Positions 9,209 to 18,789 of a DNA stretch of 64,000 bases are shown here, piece by piece. Each line of letters opens with the position of its first letter. The stretch's first letter is position 1. The notes beneath the pieces are model-generated. The model did no database searches. It was not told the DNA's origin and was given only the letters and a program-made list of their open reading frames with translations. A program made the position numbers and the translations under genes. Origin of the DNA: JAICWY01 sp964531205 (lineage in GTDB: Bacteria > Vulcanimicrobiota > Vulcanimicrobiia > Vulcanimicrobiales > Vulcanimicrobiaceae); assembly GCA_964531205.1 (NCBI GenBank), contig CAZHGH010000003.1:1-64000 (forward strand), in the 5' to 3' direction.

Positions 9209-10603
9209 ATGCTCGATACCACTACCGTTGAACGGCTCATCGCGACTGCGCTCGAGCGCGGCGGCGACTACGCCGACGTGTTCTGCGAACGCCGTTTGGG
9301 CACATCGTTCCGTTTGCAGTCGGGTCACATTCACGAGAGTGGTTTGTCGGTAACGCAGGGCGTCGGGATTCGCGTAATCGTCGGCGAATCCGCGGGTTAC
9401 GCGCATTCCGACGATCTCTCGTTTGAAGCACTGCAGCGCGCGGCGCGCATTGCGTCGCTCATTGCGCGCGACGGCCAGGGCGGACAGCGGACGGTGCGGG
9501 TGCAAAGTGCGGACGTTCCGCGGTTTTACGATTTCAGCCGGACAGAGCATGCGCCGTCCGAAGCATACGTCAAACTCTTGGAGCGCGCCGAAATTGCCGC
9601 GCGCCAATTCGATCCGCGCGTGAGCGCGGTGAATGCGACGATCACGGATGAGTTGCAAGACGTATGGATCGGAACGAGCGATGGCCGTTGGCTGCACGAT
9701 CACCGGCCGCTGATCTCCCTCGGCGTTCAGGTCGTCTCGACACGGAATGGAGGACGCGCGCAAGGCTTCGTCGGCGACGGCGGCCGCACGTCGATAGATT
9801 TTTACCGGCAAAGAACGCCCGAATCGATCGCACAGGAAGCGGCGCGAATCTCCACTACAAACTTGGAAGCGGTTCCCGCACCCGCGGGCGAGATGGAAAT
9901 GGTTGTTGGTTCCGGCGGAGGCGGCGTGTTGCTGCACGAGGCAGTCGGACACGGACTCGAAAGCGATTTTAACCGCCAAGGCGTTTCGTTGTACAGCGGC
10001 CGGGTCGGCGATCGCGTTGCGAGCGATCTCGTAACGATTTATGACGACGGCAACCTCGAGGGCGAACGCGGCAGCGTTTCTATCGACGACGAAGGCAATC
10101 CCGGCGCGCACAAAGTGCTCGTTGAAAACGGCATTTTGCGCGGATACATGCAAGACTATCTCAACGGGAAACTGATGGGAGTGGGGTCGACGGGCAGTGG
10201 GCGCCGTCAATCGTTTCGCATGATGCCGCAGCCGCGCATGTGCAATACGTATATGCCGAACGGTGATTCGACCGTCGATGAGATCGTTGCGTCAACTAAG
10301 CGCGGCATCTACGCGAAGTCGTTTTCCGGCGGACAAGTCGAGATCAGCCGCGGTGACTTCGTCTTTATGGTAGCGGAAGGCTATTTAATCGAAAACGGCA
10401 AGGTCACTGCGCCGGTCAAGAACGCAACGATCGTCGGTAATGGACCCGAAGTCATGACCAAGGTTGTGGCGGTCGGAAACGACAGCCGTCTTGCAAACCG
10501 GCACTATACGTGCGGAAAAGGCGGCCAGTACGTGCCCGTCGGCGTCGGCATGCCGACGGTGAAGATTTCATCGATCACGGTCGGAGGCTCGAATGTCGGC
10601 TAA
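9209..10603 (+). CDS. tldD: Metalloprotease TldD
   Basis: 464-residue TldD subunit of the TldD/TldE heterodimeric zinc protease, which in E. coli processes modified peptides (microcin B17) and CcdA. The catalytic HExxxH motif is H243-E-A-V-G-H248. The surrounding HGLESDFNR and the C-terminal glycine-rich KGGQYVPVGVGMPT are family hallmarks. Start ATG has a strong AAGGAGAGAG SD. The stop overlaps the start of the tldE-type gene by 11 nt, the usual paired arrangement. Native substrate in this organism is unknown. Confidence 0.93.
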   Translation: MLDTTTVERLIATALERGGDYADVFCERRLGTSFRLQSGHIHESGLSVTQGVGIRVIVGESAGYAHSDDLSFEALQRAARIASLIARDGQGGQRTVRVQSADVPRFYDFSRTEHAPSEAYVKLLERAEIAARQFDPRVSAVNATITDELQDVWIGTSDGRWLHDHRPLISLGVQVVSTRNGGRAQGFVGDGGRTSIDFYRQRTPESIAQEAARISTTNLEAVPAPAGEMEMVVGSGGGGVLLHEAVGHGLESDFNRQGVSLYSGRVGDRVASDLVTIYDDGNLEGERGSVSIDDEGNPGAHKVLVENGILRGYMQDYLNGKLMGVGSTGSGRRQSFRMMPQPRMCNTYMPNGDSTVDEIVASTKRGIYAKSFSGGQVEISRGDFVFMVAEGYLIENGKVTAPVKNATIVGNGPEVMTKVVAVGNDSRLANRHYTCGKGGQYVPVGVGMPTVKISSITVGGSNVG

Positions 10604-11942
10604 TGCACAAGTGACGCAGGCGCTGGAGTTTGCGCAGGCGGCGGTCGATTCGGCATTGCGCGCCGGTGCGTCTCAAGCAGAGGCTACGGTTTCCATCAGC
10701 GATCGTTTCTCTACCGAAGCGCGCGATCGCGCCGTAACGAAGCTCGAACAATCGACGGGCAGATCGTTGCACGTTCGCGTTTTTGTCGACGGACGCAAAG
10801 CGACGCTCGCGAGCTCGGATTTCGACCGCAAGAATCTCGACCGGGCGATTTTCGACACAGTTGCACAAGCCCGTCACGTTGCAGCGGATCCTTTTGCGGT
10901 TCTACCCGAGCTTTCCGAAAAGCCGATCGAAGAGTCCGATTTGGATCTCTACTCGCAAGACGTTGCAGACCGCGATGCGCAAGACAAAATTGAAGAGGCC
11001 CTGCAACTGGAACGGGGCATTCGTGAAGCAGACACGCGCATCACGAACAGCAACGGATCGCACGTCGGCGACACGATCAGTACTACGGTTCTCGTCAATT
11101 CCAACGGCTTTTCGGGTGCGTACCGTTCGACTCGCGTGCATCGCTCGACCAGTCCGGTCGCGCTGGACGGCGAGGCAAAACGAACCGGCGCGTACGGAAC
11201 TGCAGCGCGCCGTTTGAGCGACATGGAAGAAGCGCTGAGCGTTGCCGGCAAGGCGGTGCGTCGCACCGTAGGATTGTTCGGCGCACGCAAACCGCAAACG
11301 ATGCGCGTACCGGTGATCTTCGAGCGCGACGTCGCGGCTTCGGTGTTGTCGGATTTATTCGCAGCGCTTAGCGCGTCCAACGTCGCCGTCGGCAATTCAT
11401 GGCTGACGGAACGCATCGGCCAGCGTATCGGCAGCGATCTCGTGACGATCTTCGATGACGGCAGCCTTCCCGGACTTCTTGGAACCACGCCGTTCGATGG
11501 CGAGGGTGTGCCGACGCGGCGGACTCAGGTTTTTGATCGCGGAGTGCTGCGTACGTTCTTGTATGACACGTATTATGCACGCAAGCTTGGTGCCAAATCG
11601 ACCGCAAATTCGACCGGCGGCGGGGTGGGACCGAACAATTTCTATTTAGAAGCAGGCGAGCGCTCGCTCGATGATCTCATCAAAGATACAAAGCGCGGCG
11701 TGCTCGTTCTCGACACCATCGGTTTTGCAACCGAACATGCCAGCGGTACTTACAGCCGCGGCGCCCGGGGCTACTACATCGAAAACGGCGAGATAGCGTA
11801 TCCCATCGAGGAATTTACCGTTGCCGGCACCTTCCCCGACATGCTCGCCGGCATCGATGCCGTCGCGAATGACCTGCGCTTCGATGCCGGAGTTGTGTCA
11901 CCGTCATTCCGCGTTGCCGAAATGACTATAAGTGGAGACTAA
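10593..11942 (+). CDS. pmbA: TldE/PmbA-type partner of TldD
   Basis: 449-residue U62-family protein lacking the HExxxH site, as expected for the TldE (PmbA) half of the heterodimer. The C-terminal half carries the recognisable DLVTIFDDGSLPG and STGGGVGPNNF blocks. It begins inside tldD (ATG 10593, SD GGAGG at 10584-10588), so the two subunits are probably made at equal ratio. Known members form a complex with TldD that encloses unfolded peptides. Confidence 0.92.
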   Translation: MSANAQVTQALEFAQAAVDSALRAGASQAEATVSISDRFSTEARDRAVTKLEQSTGRSLHVRVFVDGRKATLASSDFDRKNLDRAIFDTVAQARHVAADPFAVLPELSEKPIEESDLDLYSQDVADRDAQDKIEEALQLERGIREADTRITNSNGSHVGDTISTTVLVNSNGFSGAYRSTRVHRSTSPVALDGEAKRTGAYGTAARRLSDMEEALSVAGKAVRRTVGLFGARKPQTMRVPVIFERDVAASVLSDLFAALSASNVAVGNSWLTERIGQRIGSDLVTIFDDGSLPGLLGTTPFDGEGVPTRRTQVFDRGVLRTFLYDTYYARKLGAKSTANSTGGGVGPNNFYLEAGERSLDDLIKDTKRGVLVLDTIGFATEHASGTYSRGARGYYIENGEIAYPIEEFTVAGTFPDMLAGIDAVANDLRFDAGVVSPSFRVAEMTISGD

Positions 11943-11957
11943 CTAACGGAAGCTAAA

Positions 11958-13400
11958 ATGGCCCAAGTATCGATTAGTTTCACTCTCATCATGCGCATCG
12001 AGATGCCCAATAGCCCCGGCGCCTTCAACGCGTTGGCAGCTGCGATTGGGGATGCCGGGGGCGTCATTGCCGCCGTCGATATGCGCTCCGTTACGAAGAG
12101 CAGCGTCGTGCGCGACGTCACCATAAACGTGACTTCCGACGTCATGGGAAAAGCAGTGCGCGAAGCCGTCGAACATCTCGAAGGCGTAACGACGATCAGC
12201 GTTTCCGATAGTACGTTTCTCGCGCACTTGGGCGGCAAGATTCAGGTCGAGCCGAAGATTCCGGTAAAAACGCGCCAGGATCTCTCGACGGTATACACGC
12301 CGGGTGTCGCACGCGTCTCGATGGCGATTGCCGCAGATCCATCCAAGGCCTTCAATCTCACCATCAAGCGCAACACGGTCGCCGTCGTTTCCGACGGAAC
12401 GGCCGTGCTGGGCCTGGGCGATATCGGCCCGCTCGGCGCATTGCCGGTGATGGAAGGCAAGGCGATGCTTTTCAAGCAGTTCGCGGGCATCGACGCGTTT
12501 CCGATTTGTTTGGACACGAAAGACGTCGACGAGATCGTCGAAACCGTCGTGCGCATCGCACCGGTTTTCGGCGGAATCAATCTCGAGGATATCTCGGCGC
12601 CGCGGTGTTTCGAAGTGGAGCGCCGTCTCATCGAAGAGCTCGATATTCCGGTGATGCACGACGATCAGCACGGCACCGCAGTCGTGATTCTCGCTGCGCT
12701 CATCAACGCTGCTAAAGTCGTCGGAAAGAACCTTGGGGATTTGCAGATCGTCGTTGCGGGAAGCGGCGCAGCAGGAACGGCTACAATAAAGATGCTGTTG
12801 GAAGCCGGCGTGCGAGACGTGATTCCGGTAGATCGCGCAGGTGCGATCAATCGCACGGAGCGGTATGAAAACTCGCATTGGCGCTGGCTTGCCGAAAACA
12901 CGAATCGCGAAAACCGCCGCGGTAACCTCTCGGAGGTCCTCAAAGGCGCCGACGTCTTCATCGGCGTTTCCGCCCCGGGAATCTTGCAGCCCGAAGACAT
13001 CAAACGGATGGCGCGCGATCCGATCGTCTTTGCGATGGCGAACCCAACGCCGGAGATCATGCCCGACGTCGCTGCGCCATATGTGGGCGTCATCGCCACG
13101 GGGCGTTCCGATTTTCCGAATCAAGTGAACAACTTGCTCGCGTTTCCCGGCATCTTCCGCGGTGCGCTAGACGCACGGGCGAGCCGCATCACGGAGCGGA
13201 TGAAGCTCGCTGCGGCCAACGCTATCGCCTCCATCGTTTCGGAAGACGAGCGTAGCGCCGAGTACATCATCCCCAGCGTCTTCGACGTGAGGGTCGTGGA
13301 GGCGGTGGCCAAGGCGGTCGCGGGTGCAGCTGTAGACGAGGGAGTTGCCCGCCGACAATTGGTATTGTCCGAAGGGGAAGATATCACGGCTAACACCTAG
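11958..13400 (+). CDS. NAD-type malic enzyme with N-terminal ACT domain
   Basis: Oxidative decarboxylation of malate to pyruvate and CO2. Residues 1-85 form an ACT-like regulatory domain (IEMPNSPGAFNALAAAI). Residues about 90-225 are the malic N-terminal domain with S145-D-G and GLGDIG. D235-D-Q-H-G sits at the metal/NAD site. About 226-470 is the Rossmann domain with GSGAAGTA and NPTPEIMPD. The phosphotransacetylase domain of some NADP enzymes is absent. SD-like ACGGAAG lies ahead of ATG 11958. The ACT domain suggests allosteric control by an amino acid or similar small ligand; the ligand cannot be read from sequence. Confidence 0.9.
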   Translation: MAQVSISFTLIMRIEMPNSPGAFNALAAAIGDAGGVIAAVDMRSVTKSSVVRDVTINVTSDVMGKAVREAVEHLEGVTTISVSDSTFLAHLGGKIQVEPKIPVKTRQDLSTVYTPGVARVSMAIAADPSKAFNLTIKRNTVAVVSDGTAVLGLGDIGPLGALPVMEGKAMLFKQFAGIDAFPICLDTKDVDEIVETVVRIAPVFGGINLEDISAPRCFEVERRLIEELDIPVMHDDQHGTAVVILAALINAAKVVGKNLGDLQIVVAGSGAAGTATIKMLLEAGVRDVIPVDRAGAINRTERYENSHWRWLAENTNRENRRGNLSEVLKGADVFIGVSAPGILQPEDIKRMARDPIVFAMANPTPEIMPDVAAPYVGVIATGRSDFPNQVNNLLAFPGIFRGALDARASRITERMKLAAANAIASIVSEDERSAEYIIPSVFDVRVVEAVAKAVAGAAVDEGVARRQLVLSEGEDITANT

Positions 13401-13417
13401 CCAGCGGAAGGAGCGGT

Positions 13418-14110
13418 ATGGCGCAGGCCAAGATCCTAGTTATCGAGGACGATGACGACATTGCGAAACTCGAGCAAACCGTGCTCGAGCGGGCGGATTA
13501 TGAGGTCAAGGTCACCGGCAGCGGAGCGGAAGGCTTGGAGCTGGCGGACACGTACAAGCCGGATGTCGTGATCCTCGATATCGGGTTACCGGATATTTCG
13601 GGTCTGGACGTTTGTACGTCGCTTTCTAATTCGAACAATGCCTTCGTGCTGATGGTCAGCGGGCACTCGCGCGAGCAAGACGTCCTCCTGGGTCTCGGTC
13701 TCGGAGCCGATGACTACATCACCAAACCGTTTTCCGGTAACGAACTCGTGGCGCGCGTCGCCTCGTTCTTGCGCCGGCGCGAAAAATACAATCAAAAGAA
13801 GGAAGACGCTGGCGTTCTTCAGGTTGGAACCGCCAAATTGGTGCGCGACTTCCATACGCTCAACAACGACGGCAAGAGCGTTTCATTGACGGCGCTGGAG
13901 TTTCGTCTGTTGTGGTTCCTCGCAGAAGCGGAAGGCCGTTTACTTACGCGCGCGCAGATTCTCGAACACGTCTGGAACGACACTTCCGGCGTTCCGACGC
14001 GCGTGGTAGACGTACACATCGCTGCTTTGCGTAAGAAACTCGCTGAGGTCGCCGCGCCGGTAGAGATTGCGAGCGTGCGCGGCATTGGCTACCGGCTGGA
14101 TACGAAGTAA
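13418..14110 (+). CDS. OmpR-family response regulator
   Basis: 230 residues. The N-terminal receiver domain has the acidic cluster EDDDD, phospho-acceptor D54 in VVILDIGLPD and switch lysine in ITKPF. The C-terminal winged helix (about 130-228) ends in the typical RGIGYRLD. SD GGAAGGAG precedes ATG 13418. No histidine kinase is adjacent, so it is an orphan here. Its 3' end overlaps the MocR-type gene. Confidence 0.92.
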   Translation: MAQAKILVIEDDDDIAKLEQTVLERADYEVKVTGSGAEGLELADTYKPDVVILDIGLPDISGLDVCTSLSNSNNAFVLMVSGHSREQDVLLGLGLGADDYITKPFSGNELVARVASFLRRREKYNQKKEDAGVLQVGTAKLVRDFHTLNNDGKSVSLTALEFRLLWFLAEAEGRLLTRAQILEHVWNDTSGVPTRVVDVHIAALRKKLAEVAAPVEIASVRGIGYRLDTK

Positions 14111-15563
14111 ACCCGCTCTCGGAATCGTTCTCGAGCCGAGCGATCCCAGGCCCCTGTATGTCCAAATCGCAGATCAGCTCGTAGACGCAATCGAAAGCGA
14201 GCGTCTGCGCCCGGGCGATCGCCTTCCGGCAATGCGCGAACTGGCGCGCGAACTGAATTGTGCGCTCGTAACGGTATCGCAGGCGTACGAGTTGCTCACT
14301 GCGCGCGGACGCGCCACGTCACGCGTCGGCAAAGGCACGTTTATCGCGCAGATGCGCGATCGCGCCGAACCTTTTGCACGGCGTTGGGAACCGGATCTTG
14401 GCCGGTTGGCACGCGCCGAGCGGATGGAAGGCGTCATGGAGCAGCTCACGCGCGCCACGGCGCCCGGTGCGGTAAATTTGGCGAACGGCCACCCGGCACC
14501 TGAGACCTTTCCGTTGCAAGATTTCGCTCGCGCGTTTCACCGTACGCTGATCGAAGATCCGCCGGAACTCATGCAGTATCGCGCTGCGAGCGGCGACGCG
14601 GATCTCTGCGAAACGCTCAGCGCACTGTTGCGTACGCGTGGCTGCAGTGCGACTGCGGACGACATCATCGTGTGTTCCGGAGCGCAGCAAGCTGCGGATC
14701 TCGTTGCAACGGTGTTGCTCGAATCGCGCAGCGTCGTTGCATCGGAATCACCCACGTATTCTGGCACGCTCGGCGTGTTTGATGCACGCGGCGTGACGTA
14801 TGTAGAGATCGAGAGCGACATTGACGGCATTCGGCCCGACGATGTGGAGCGCGTCTTCAGCGAGTATCGCCCGCGCCTGCTGTACGTCAATCCGATTGCG
14901 CAGAACCCAACAGGTGCGGTTTTACCGCAGCGTCGCGCAAAACAGCTCGTCGCTTTGGCACGGCGCTACGACGTCGTCATCTTAGAAGATCAAACCGGCT
15001 GGCAACTGACGTATGACGCGACCGCGCCTCCGCCGCTCGCGGCATTCGATACGGACGGCCGCGTGATCGTCATGGAGAGTCTTTCGAAGTCGATCTTTCC
15101 GGCGTTGCGCATCGGCTATTTGTATTGTAAAGGCGCGCTCGCGGATGCTTTGGAGCTTGCGAAGGCGCGCACCGACGTCTTTACGTCGACACTTACACAG
15201 CGCGCGCTTTGGCGGTTCATGAATGGTCCGGCGTACGCCCGCCATTTGCGATCCGCCCGCACATTATATTTAGAACGGCGCAACGCGTTTATCGAAGCGC
15301 TCACGCGCGAGGTTCCGTGGGCCGATGTCCGGCCGCCCGCTGCCGGGTTGAACGTGTGGCTCGCCTTGCCGCCGCGGATCTCGACACAGGCTGCGTTTGA
15401 CGCGTGCGCGCGGCAAGGGGTCCTCGTGATGCCGTCCGAGCCGTTTTATCCGACGCGGCAAGGGCCTCCGGCGTTGAGATTGTCGTTTGGGCATCTCCCG
15501 GCGCAGGAGGCCGAAGAAGGCGCCCGCCGCCTTGGGATTGCGCTAAATAAATTGACCGCCTGA
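14067..15563 (+). CDS. MocR-type regulator: GntR HTH fused to class I aminotransferase domain
   Basis: Residues about 25-100 are a GntR winged helix (PLYVQIADQLVDAI, RPGDRLPAMRELA, VGKGTFI). Residues about 130-490 are a fold-type I PLP domain with the Schiff-base lysine K341 in SLSKS. MocR proteins such as GabR and PdxR sense PLP or amino-donor ligands and control nearby genes. No pyridoxal or GABA genes are adjacent, so the target is unknown. No ATG is available; TTG 14067 or TTG 14085 are the only starts before the HTH, both inside the response-regulator gene. A bona fide aminotransferase is possible but less likely given the HTH. Confidence 0.85.
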   Translation: MRACAALATGWIRSKPALGIVLEPSDPRPLYVQIADQLVDAIESERLRPGDRLPAMRELARELNCALVTVSQAYELLTARGRATSRVGKGTFIAQMRDRAEPFARRWEPDLGRLARAERMEGVMEQLTRATAPGAVNLANGHPAPETFPLQDFARAFHRTLIEDPPELMQYRAASGDADLCETLSALLRTRGCSATADDIIVCSGAQQAADLVATVLLESRSVVASESPTYSGTLGVFDARGVTYVEIESDIDGIRPDDVERVFSEYRPRLLYVNPIAQNPTGAVLPQRRAKQLVALARRYDVVILEDQTGWQLTYDATAPPPLAAFDTDGRVIVMESLSKSIFPALRIGYLYCKGALADALELAKARTDVFTSTLTQRALWRFMNGPAYARHLRSARTLYLERRNAFIEALTREVPWADVRPPAAGLNVWLALPPRISTQAAFDACARQGVLVMPSEPFYPTRQGPPALRLSFGHLPAQEAEEGARRLGIALNKLTA

Positions 15564-15585
15564 CGGCGCGGGTATAACACGCGCG

Positions 15586-15939
15586 ATGCAATTCGTTTCC
15601 AAGCAACAAACCTACGAAGCCACTCGCAAACTCTTACTCGAATGGGCGGCGCATTATCACAGTCCTGCTCTCGAAGATCTTGCACGCAACATGGAGATGG
15701 ACGGCGATCGATCTCGCGATCCCGAGCTGTATAAACGCTTTCTCGATACGCTCATGTCCGATCCGTTGGAGCCGCAAGATGCGCTCGATGCTGCCTCCCA
15801 ATTCTTGCAAGAGAACCTCAGCGCCGATGGTCAACCGGAAGTAGCGAAGCAGATTCAACGTGCGCGCGCAGCGGCGCAAAAGCCCGAGGACGACGCCGAC
15901 TTCTGGAATCACTGGATTACGATATTAAATTCTGTTTAA
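15586..15939 (+). CDS. Small hypothetical protein, helical
   Basis: 117 residues, not recognised. Predicted mostly helical and acidic, with no signal peptide or membrane segment. The N-terminal half resembles a DNA/RNA-free helical bundle (QTYEATRKLLLEWAAHYH); the C-terminus has FWNHWITIL. It lies 22 nt after the MocR gene with no clear SD. Codon usage resembles its neighbours, and the open frame fills the space between two well supported genes, so I accept it as real. Confidence 0.65.
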   Translation: MQFVSKQQTYEATRKLLLEWAAHYHSPALEDLARNMEMDGDRSRDPELYKRFLDTLMSDPLEPQDALDAASQFLQENLSADGQPEVAKQIQRARAAAQKPEDDADFWNHWITILNSV

Positions 15940-15953
15940 GGGGCGGGCAGCCT

Positions 15954-15971
15954 AGGGCGTCGCGCCTTTTT
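15954..15971 (+). terminator. Weak terminator-like hairpin
   Basis: AGGGCG-TCG-CGCCTT (6 bp with one G-T pair), followed directly by TTT, lies 14 nt after the small gene's stop. It is short but correctly placed. Confidence 0.35.
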
Positions 15972-15987
15972 ATCGTATAGCGCGTAC

Positions 15988-18789
15988 GTGAAGTTGCGAG
16001 CCTTTCTTGCAGCGGTATCCGCTGTTGCTCTTATGGCGGCGGCACCGCCGCCGACGATTTATATGGCACCTGCCGGTTCCCGTATTGCCGGTGCGCCGGA
16101 TCCGTCCCGACCTTACAACGTTATTCTTCCGAACGGACGCATCGTCTCTCCGGTAGGCAAGAGCGTTGTCGTTGGAATGAACGCGCTCGGCGTTGCGCTT
16201 TCGCCCGATGGAAAATACGCCATCGTCACAAACGACGACGAGCGCGAAGCCGAGTCGGTCAGCCATATCGTTCCGGAAGTGCGCGGCGGCTATTCGCTTA
16301 CGGTCGTAAATACGGCGACGATGACGGTTACCGATGTGTACTCGCCTGAAAACACTTCGTTCTTCGTCGGCCTTACTGCGCTGAAAGATCCCCGCAATGC
16401 GGCGCAGACGCTGGTGATGGCGTCGGGCGGCGGCAGTAATCTTTTGTATTTTTTGCATCTTGACGCGCAAGGAAAGCTCCATCCGGAAAATACCTATCTC
16501 GCCTTGCCCGGACCCACAGATCAGCGTTATGCAAATCAGAATCACGCCTATCCGGGATGGATCGCGCTTTCACCAAATCACCGCATTGCATACGTCGTTA
16601 ACAATTTAGCGAATACCGTCAGCGCGATCGACATCGTCAGACGTACGTTGTTGCATAGTGCGCCGGTTGGTTTCTTTCCGTATGCCGCCGCCGCTTCTGG
16701 CCGCCGGCTGTACGTCACCAATCCCGGCCTTATGCGGTACGGGAATCTGTCGCAACCGGTACGCTATCCGCCTTTCGCAAACGTACCGTTCGCGCCGAAC
16801 CAAGGCTCGTCGCTTTCCAGCGTTCCCGTTTCAGTCGGCGGTGACGTCTCGAGCACGGGCATCGTCAGTACGCCGATGGACGTCGCACCCGACGGAGTGC
16901 AAAACGTCGGCGGCGCACACCCTAGTGCCATTGTACTTTCGAAAAACGGCCGTTACGCGTACGTCTGCATGACCAACGTCGATCGTATTGCGATCGTCGA
17001 TCTTTTCGGAATACCGCGCGTCATCGGCGGTTTGCAACTGCGCTTGTTTGACAAATCGCCGTACGGCACGCAGCCGGATGCGATCGTGCGCAGTCCGGAC
17101 GGCAAGCGTTTATACGTTGCGCTTGCAGGTATGAACGCTATCGCCGTGCTCGATTCCACGAATCCGCGGCAACTGCACCGCTTAGGATTGATTCCAACCG
17201 GCTGGTTCCCGAGTGCAATTGCGGTCTCTCCTACCGGCCGCTATTTGTACGTTGCCAATGCAAAAGGCTTCGGGCAAGAGCCGCGGTTTGAAGGTGGGCC
17301 GCCGTACCGGACAGCAGCCGATGGTCACATCTATCAGGCAGCCGAAGACAGCAACGTCATTTGGGCGACGCTGCAGCGTATCGATTTGCATAAACTCCCT
17401 TTGCCGAGAACGACACTTTCCGCGTTGCGTTATACGCGGACCGCAAGACGCGGCACGATGGATCCGATCGTTCCGCCACTCCGTTCCGGATTCCGCAGCG
17501 GAGCTATCAAACACGTCGTCTTTATCCTGGAAGAAAATAAAACGTTCGACTCGATGCTCGGCGATCTGCGGGACGCGAACGGACAACCGTACGGAAAGGG
17601 CGATCCGTCGCTCGTTTCATTCGGCGAGAACATTACGCCCAATCTGCACGCCCTCGCACGGCAATACGGATTGGCGACGAATCTCTACGCGGACGCGGAA
17701 GAATCCGATGCAGGCCATCAATATGCTGCGGCCGGCATCGCTACCGCATATAGCGAGAAAACGCTCCTCTCGAAAGGCGGACGTTCGCCGCTCGTCAACA
17801 AAAACGAAGATCCGGAAGACTATCCGCGCTCGGGGTACATTTTCAACGCTGCACAGCGTTCGGGTCTGTCGTATCGCGATTACGGCGACCTGATCCGTGT
17901 CTCTGGTTACGACGAAGGATCGGCCGAGAATCCGACGGACGACGATCCGAACTTCGTGAGCATGCAAGATCAATTGGCGCCCACCAGCGGCCTCGGCGGA
18001 CTTTATGCGCTTGACGTTCCGTCGCTTGCGGCGTTGAGACAGCACATCGATCTCAACTATCCGGGCTGGAATTTGCGCATTCGCGACGTGCGCCGCGCGC
18101 GCGAATTCATTCGCGACTTTCAGCAACTCGAGTCGCAAAACGCCGTACCGGACTTTACGTACATCTGGCTGCCCGCGGATCACGGCGGCTTTGGCGTCGA
18201 CATTCCACCGCTTCCCGAAGAGGTTGCGGACGGAGATCGCGCGCTCGGGATGATCGTGGATTTCCTCTCTCATCAACCGTCGTGGAATTCGACTGCGATC
18301 TTCATCACTCCGGACGACGCGCAAAGCTCGCGCGACCATATCAGCGAGCATCGCACCTATGCGGTCGTCGTCTCGCCATACGTCAAGCATCACTACCTCG
18401 GTGACGAGCATCTCTCCACGGTGAGCATTCTCAAGACCGAAGAGGAGATGCTCGGATTGCCGCCGCTCTCGCTCGGCGATCTCCTTGCGACCGATATGGC
18501 GTCATTCTTTACGCCCTCGGCCGACATGACGCCGTTTACGGCGATTCCCGTGCCCATGCAGACGGCCAGTGTCGAGGGACGCCGCATTGCGGCGCTTCTC
18601 GCGAAGACCGACCAAAGTGGTCCGGACGCCGATGTCGAACGTTCCGCTCGAATCATCGATCTTTCGCGACGGGCCGACGTCCTCGCCGCGCGGCGCGCGG
18701 TGCTGGCCCAGAAGGTCTATGAAGCCGAGCAACGCGCCCTCTATGAAGCCGCGCTGCAAGCCTTGAAAATGAAGAACGATAACGACTGA
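15988..18789 (+). CDS. Exported fusion: YncE-like beta-propeller plus phosphoesterase (PLC/AcpA-like)
   Basis: 933 residues with a signal peptide (1-19). Residues about 30-470 are a YncE/lactonase-type beta-propeller: repeated SPDGKYAIV, SPNHRIAYV, SPDGKRLYV and SPTGRYLYV blades. Residues about 505-880 form a phosphoesterase domain of the phospholipase C/acid phosphatase family, starting HVVFILEENKTFDSMLGD (E515-E-N) with later GENITPNLHALA and DDAQSSRDHISEHRT segments. The C-terminus is a charged helix. Probable periplasmic or surface phosphoesterase; substrate unknown. GTG start. The stop overlaps the next ATG by 1 nt, suggesting co-translation with the DDAH-like protein. Confidence 0.85.
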   Translation: MKLRAFLAAVSAVALMAAAPPPTIYMAPAGSRIAGAPDPSRPYNVILPNGRIVSPVGKSVVVGMNALGVALSPDGKYAIVTNDDEREAESVSHIVPEVRGGYSLTVVNTATMTVTDVYSPENTSFFVGLTALKDPRNAAQTLVMASGGGSNLLYFLHLDAQGKLHPENTYLALPGPTDQRYANQNHAYPGWIALSPNHRIAYVVNNLANTVSAIDIVRRTLLHSAPVGFFPYAAAASGRRLYVTNPGLMRYGNLSQPVRYPPFANVPFAPNQGSSLSSVPVSVGGDVSSTGIVSTPMDVAPDGVQNVGGAHPSAIVLSKNGRYAYVCMTNVDRIAIVDLFGIPRVIGGLQLRLFDKSPYGTQPDAIVRSPDGKRLYVALAGMNAIAVLDSTNPRQLHRLGLIPTGWFPSAIAVSPTGRYLYVANAKGFGQEPRFEGGPPYRTAADGHIYQAAEDSNVIWATLQRIDLHKLPLPRTTLSALRYTRTARRGTMDPIVPPLRSGFRSGAIKHVVFILEENKTFDSMLGDLRDANGQPYGKGDPSLVSFGENITPNLHALARQYGLATNLYADAEESDAGHQYAAAGIATAYSEKTLLSKGGRSPLVNKNEDPEDYPRSGYIFNAAQRSGLSYRDYGDLIRVSGYDEGSAENPTDDDPNFVSMQDQLAPTSGLGGLYALDVPSLAALRQHIDLNYPGWNLRIRDVRRAREFIRDFQQLESQNAVPDFTYIWLPADHGGFGVDIPPLPEEVADGDRALGMIVDFLSHQPSWNSTAIFITPDDAQSSRDHISEHRTYAVVVSPYVKHHYLGDEHLSTVSILKTEEEMLGLPPLSLGDLLATDMASFFTPSADMTPFTAIPVPMQTASVEGRRIAALLAKTDQSGPDADVERSARIIDLSRRADVLAARRAVLAQKVYEAEQRALYEAALQALKMKNDND

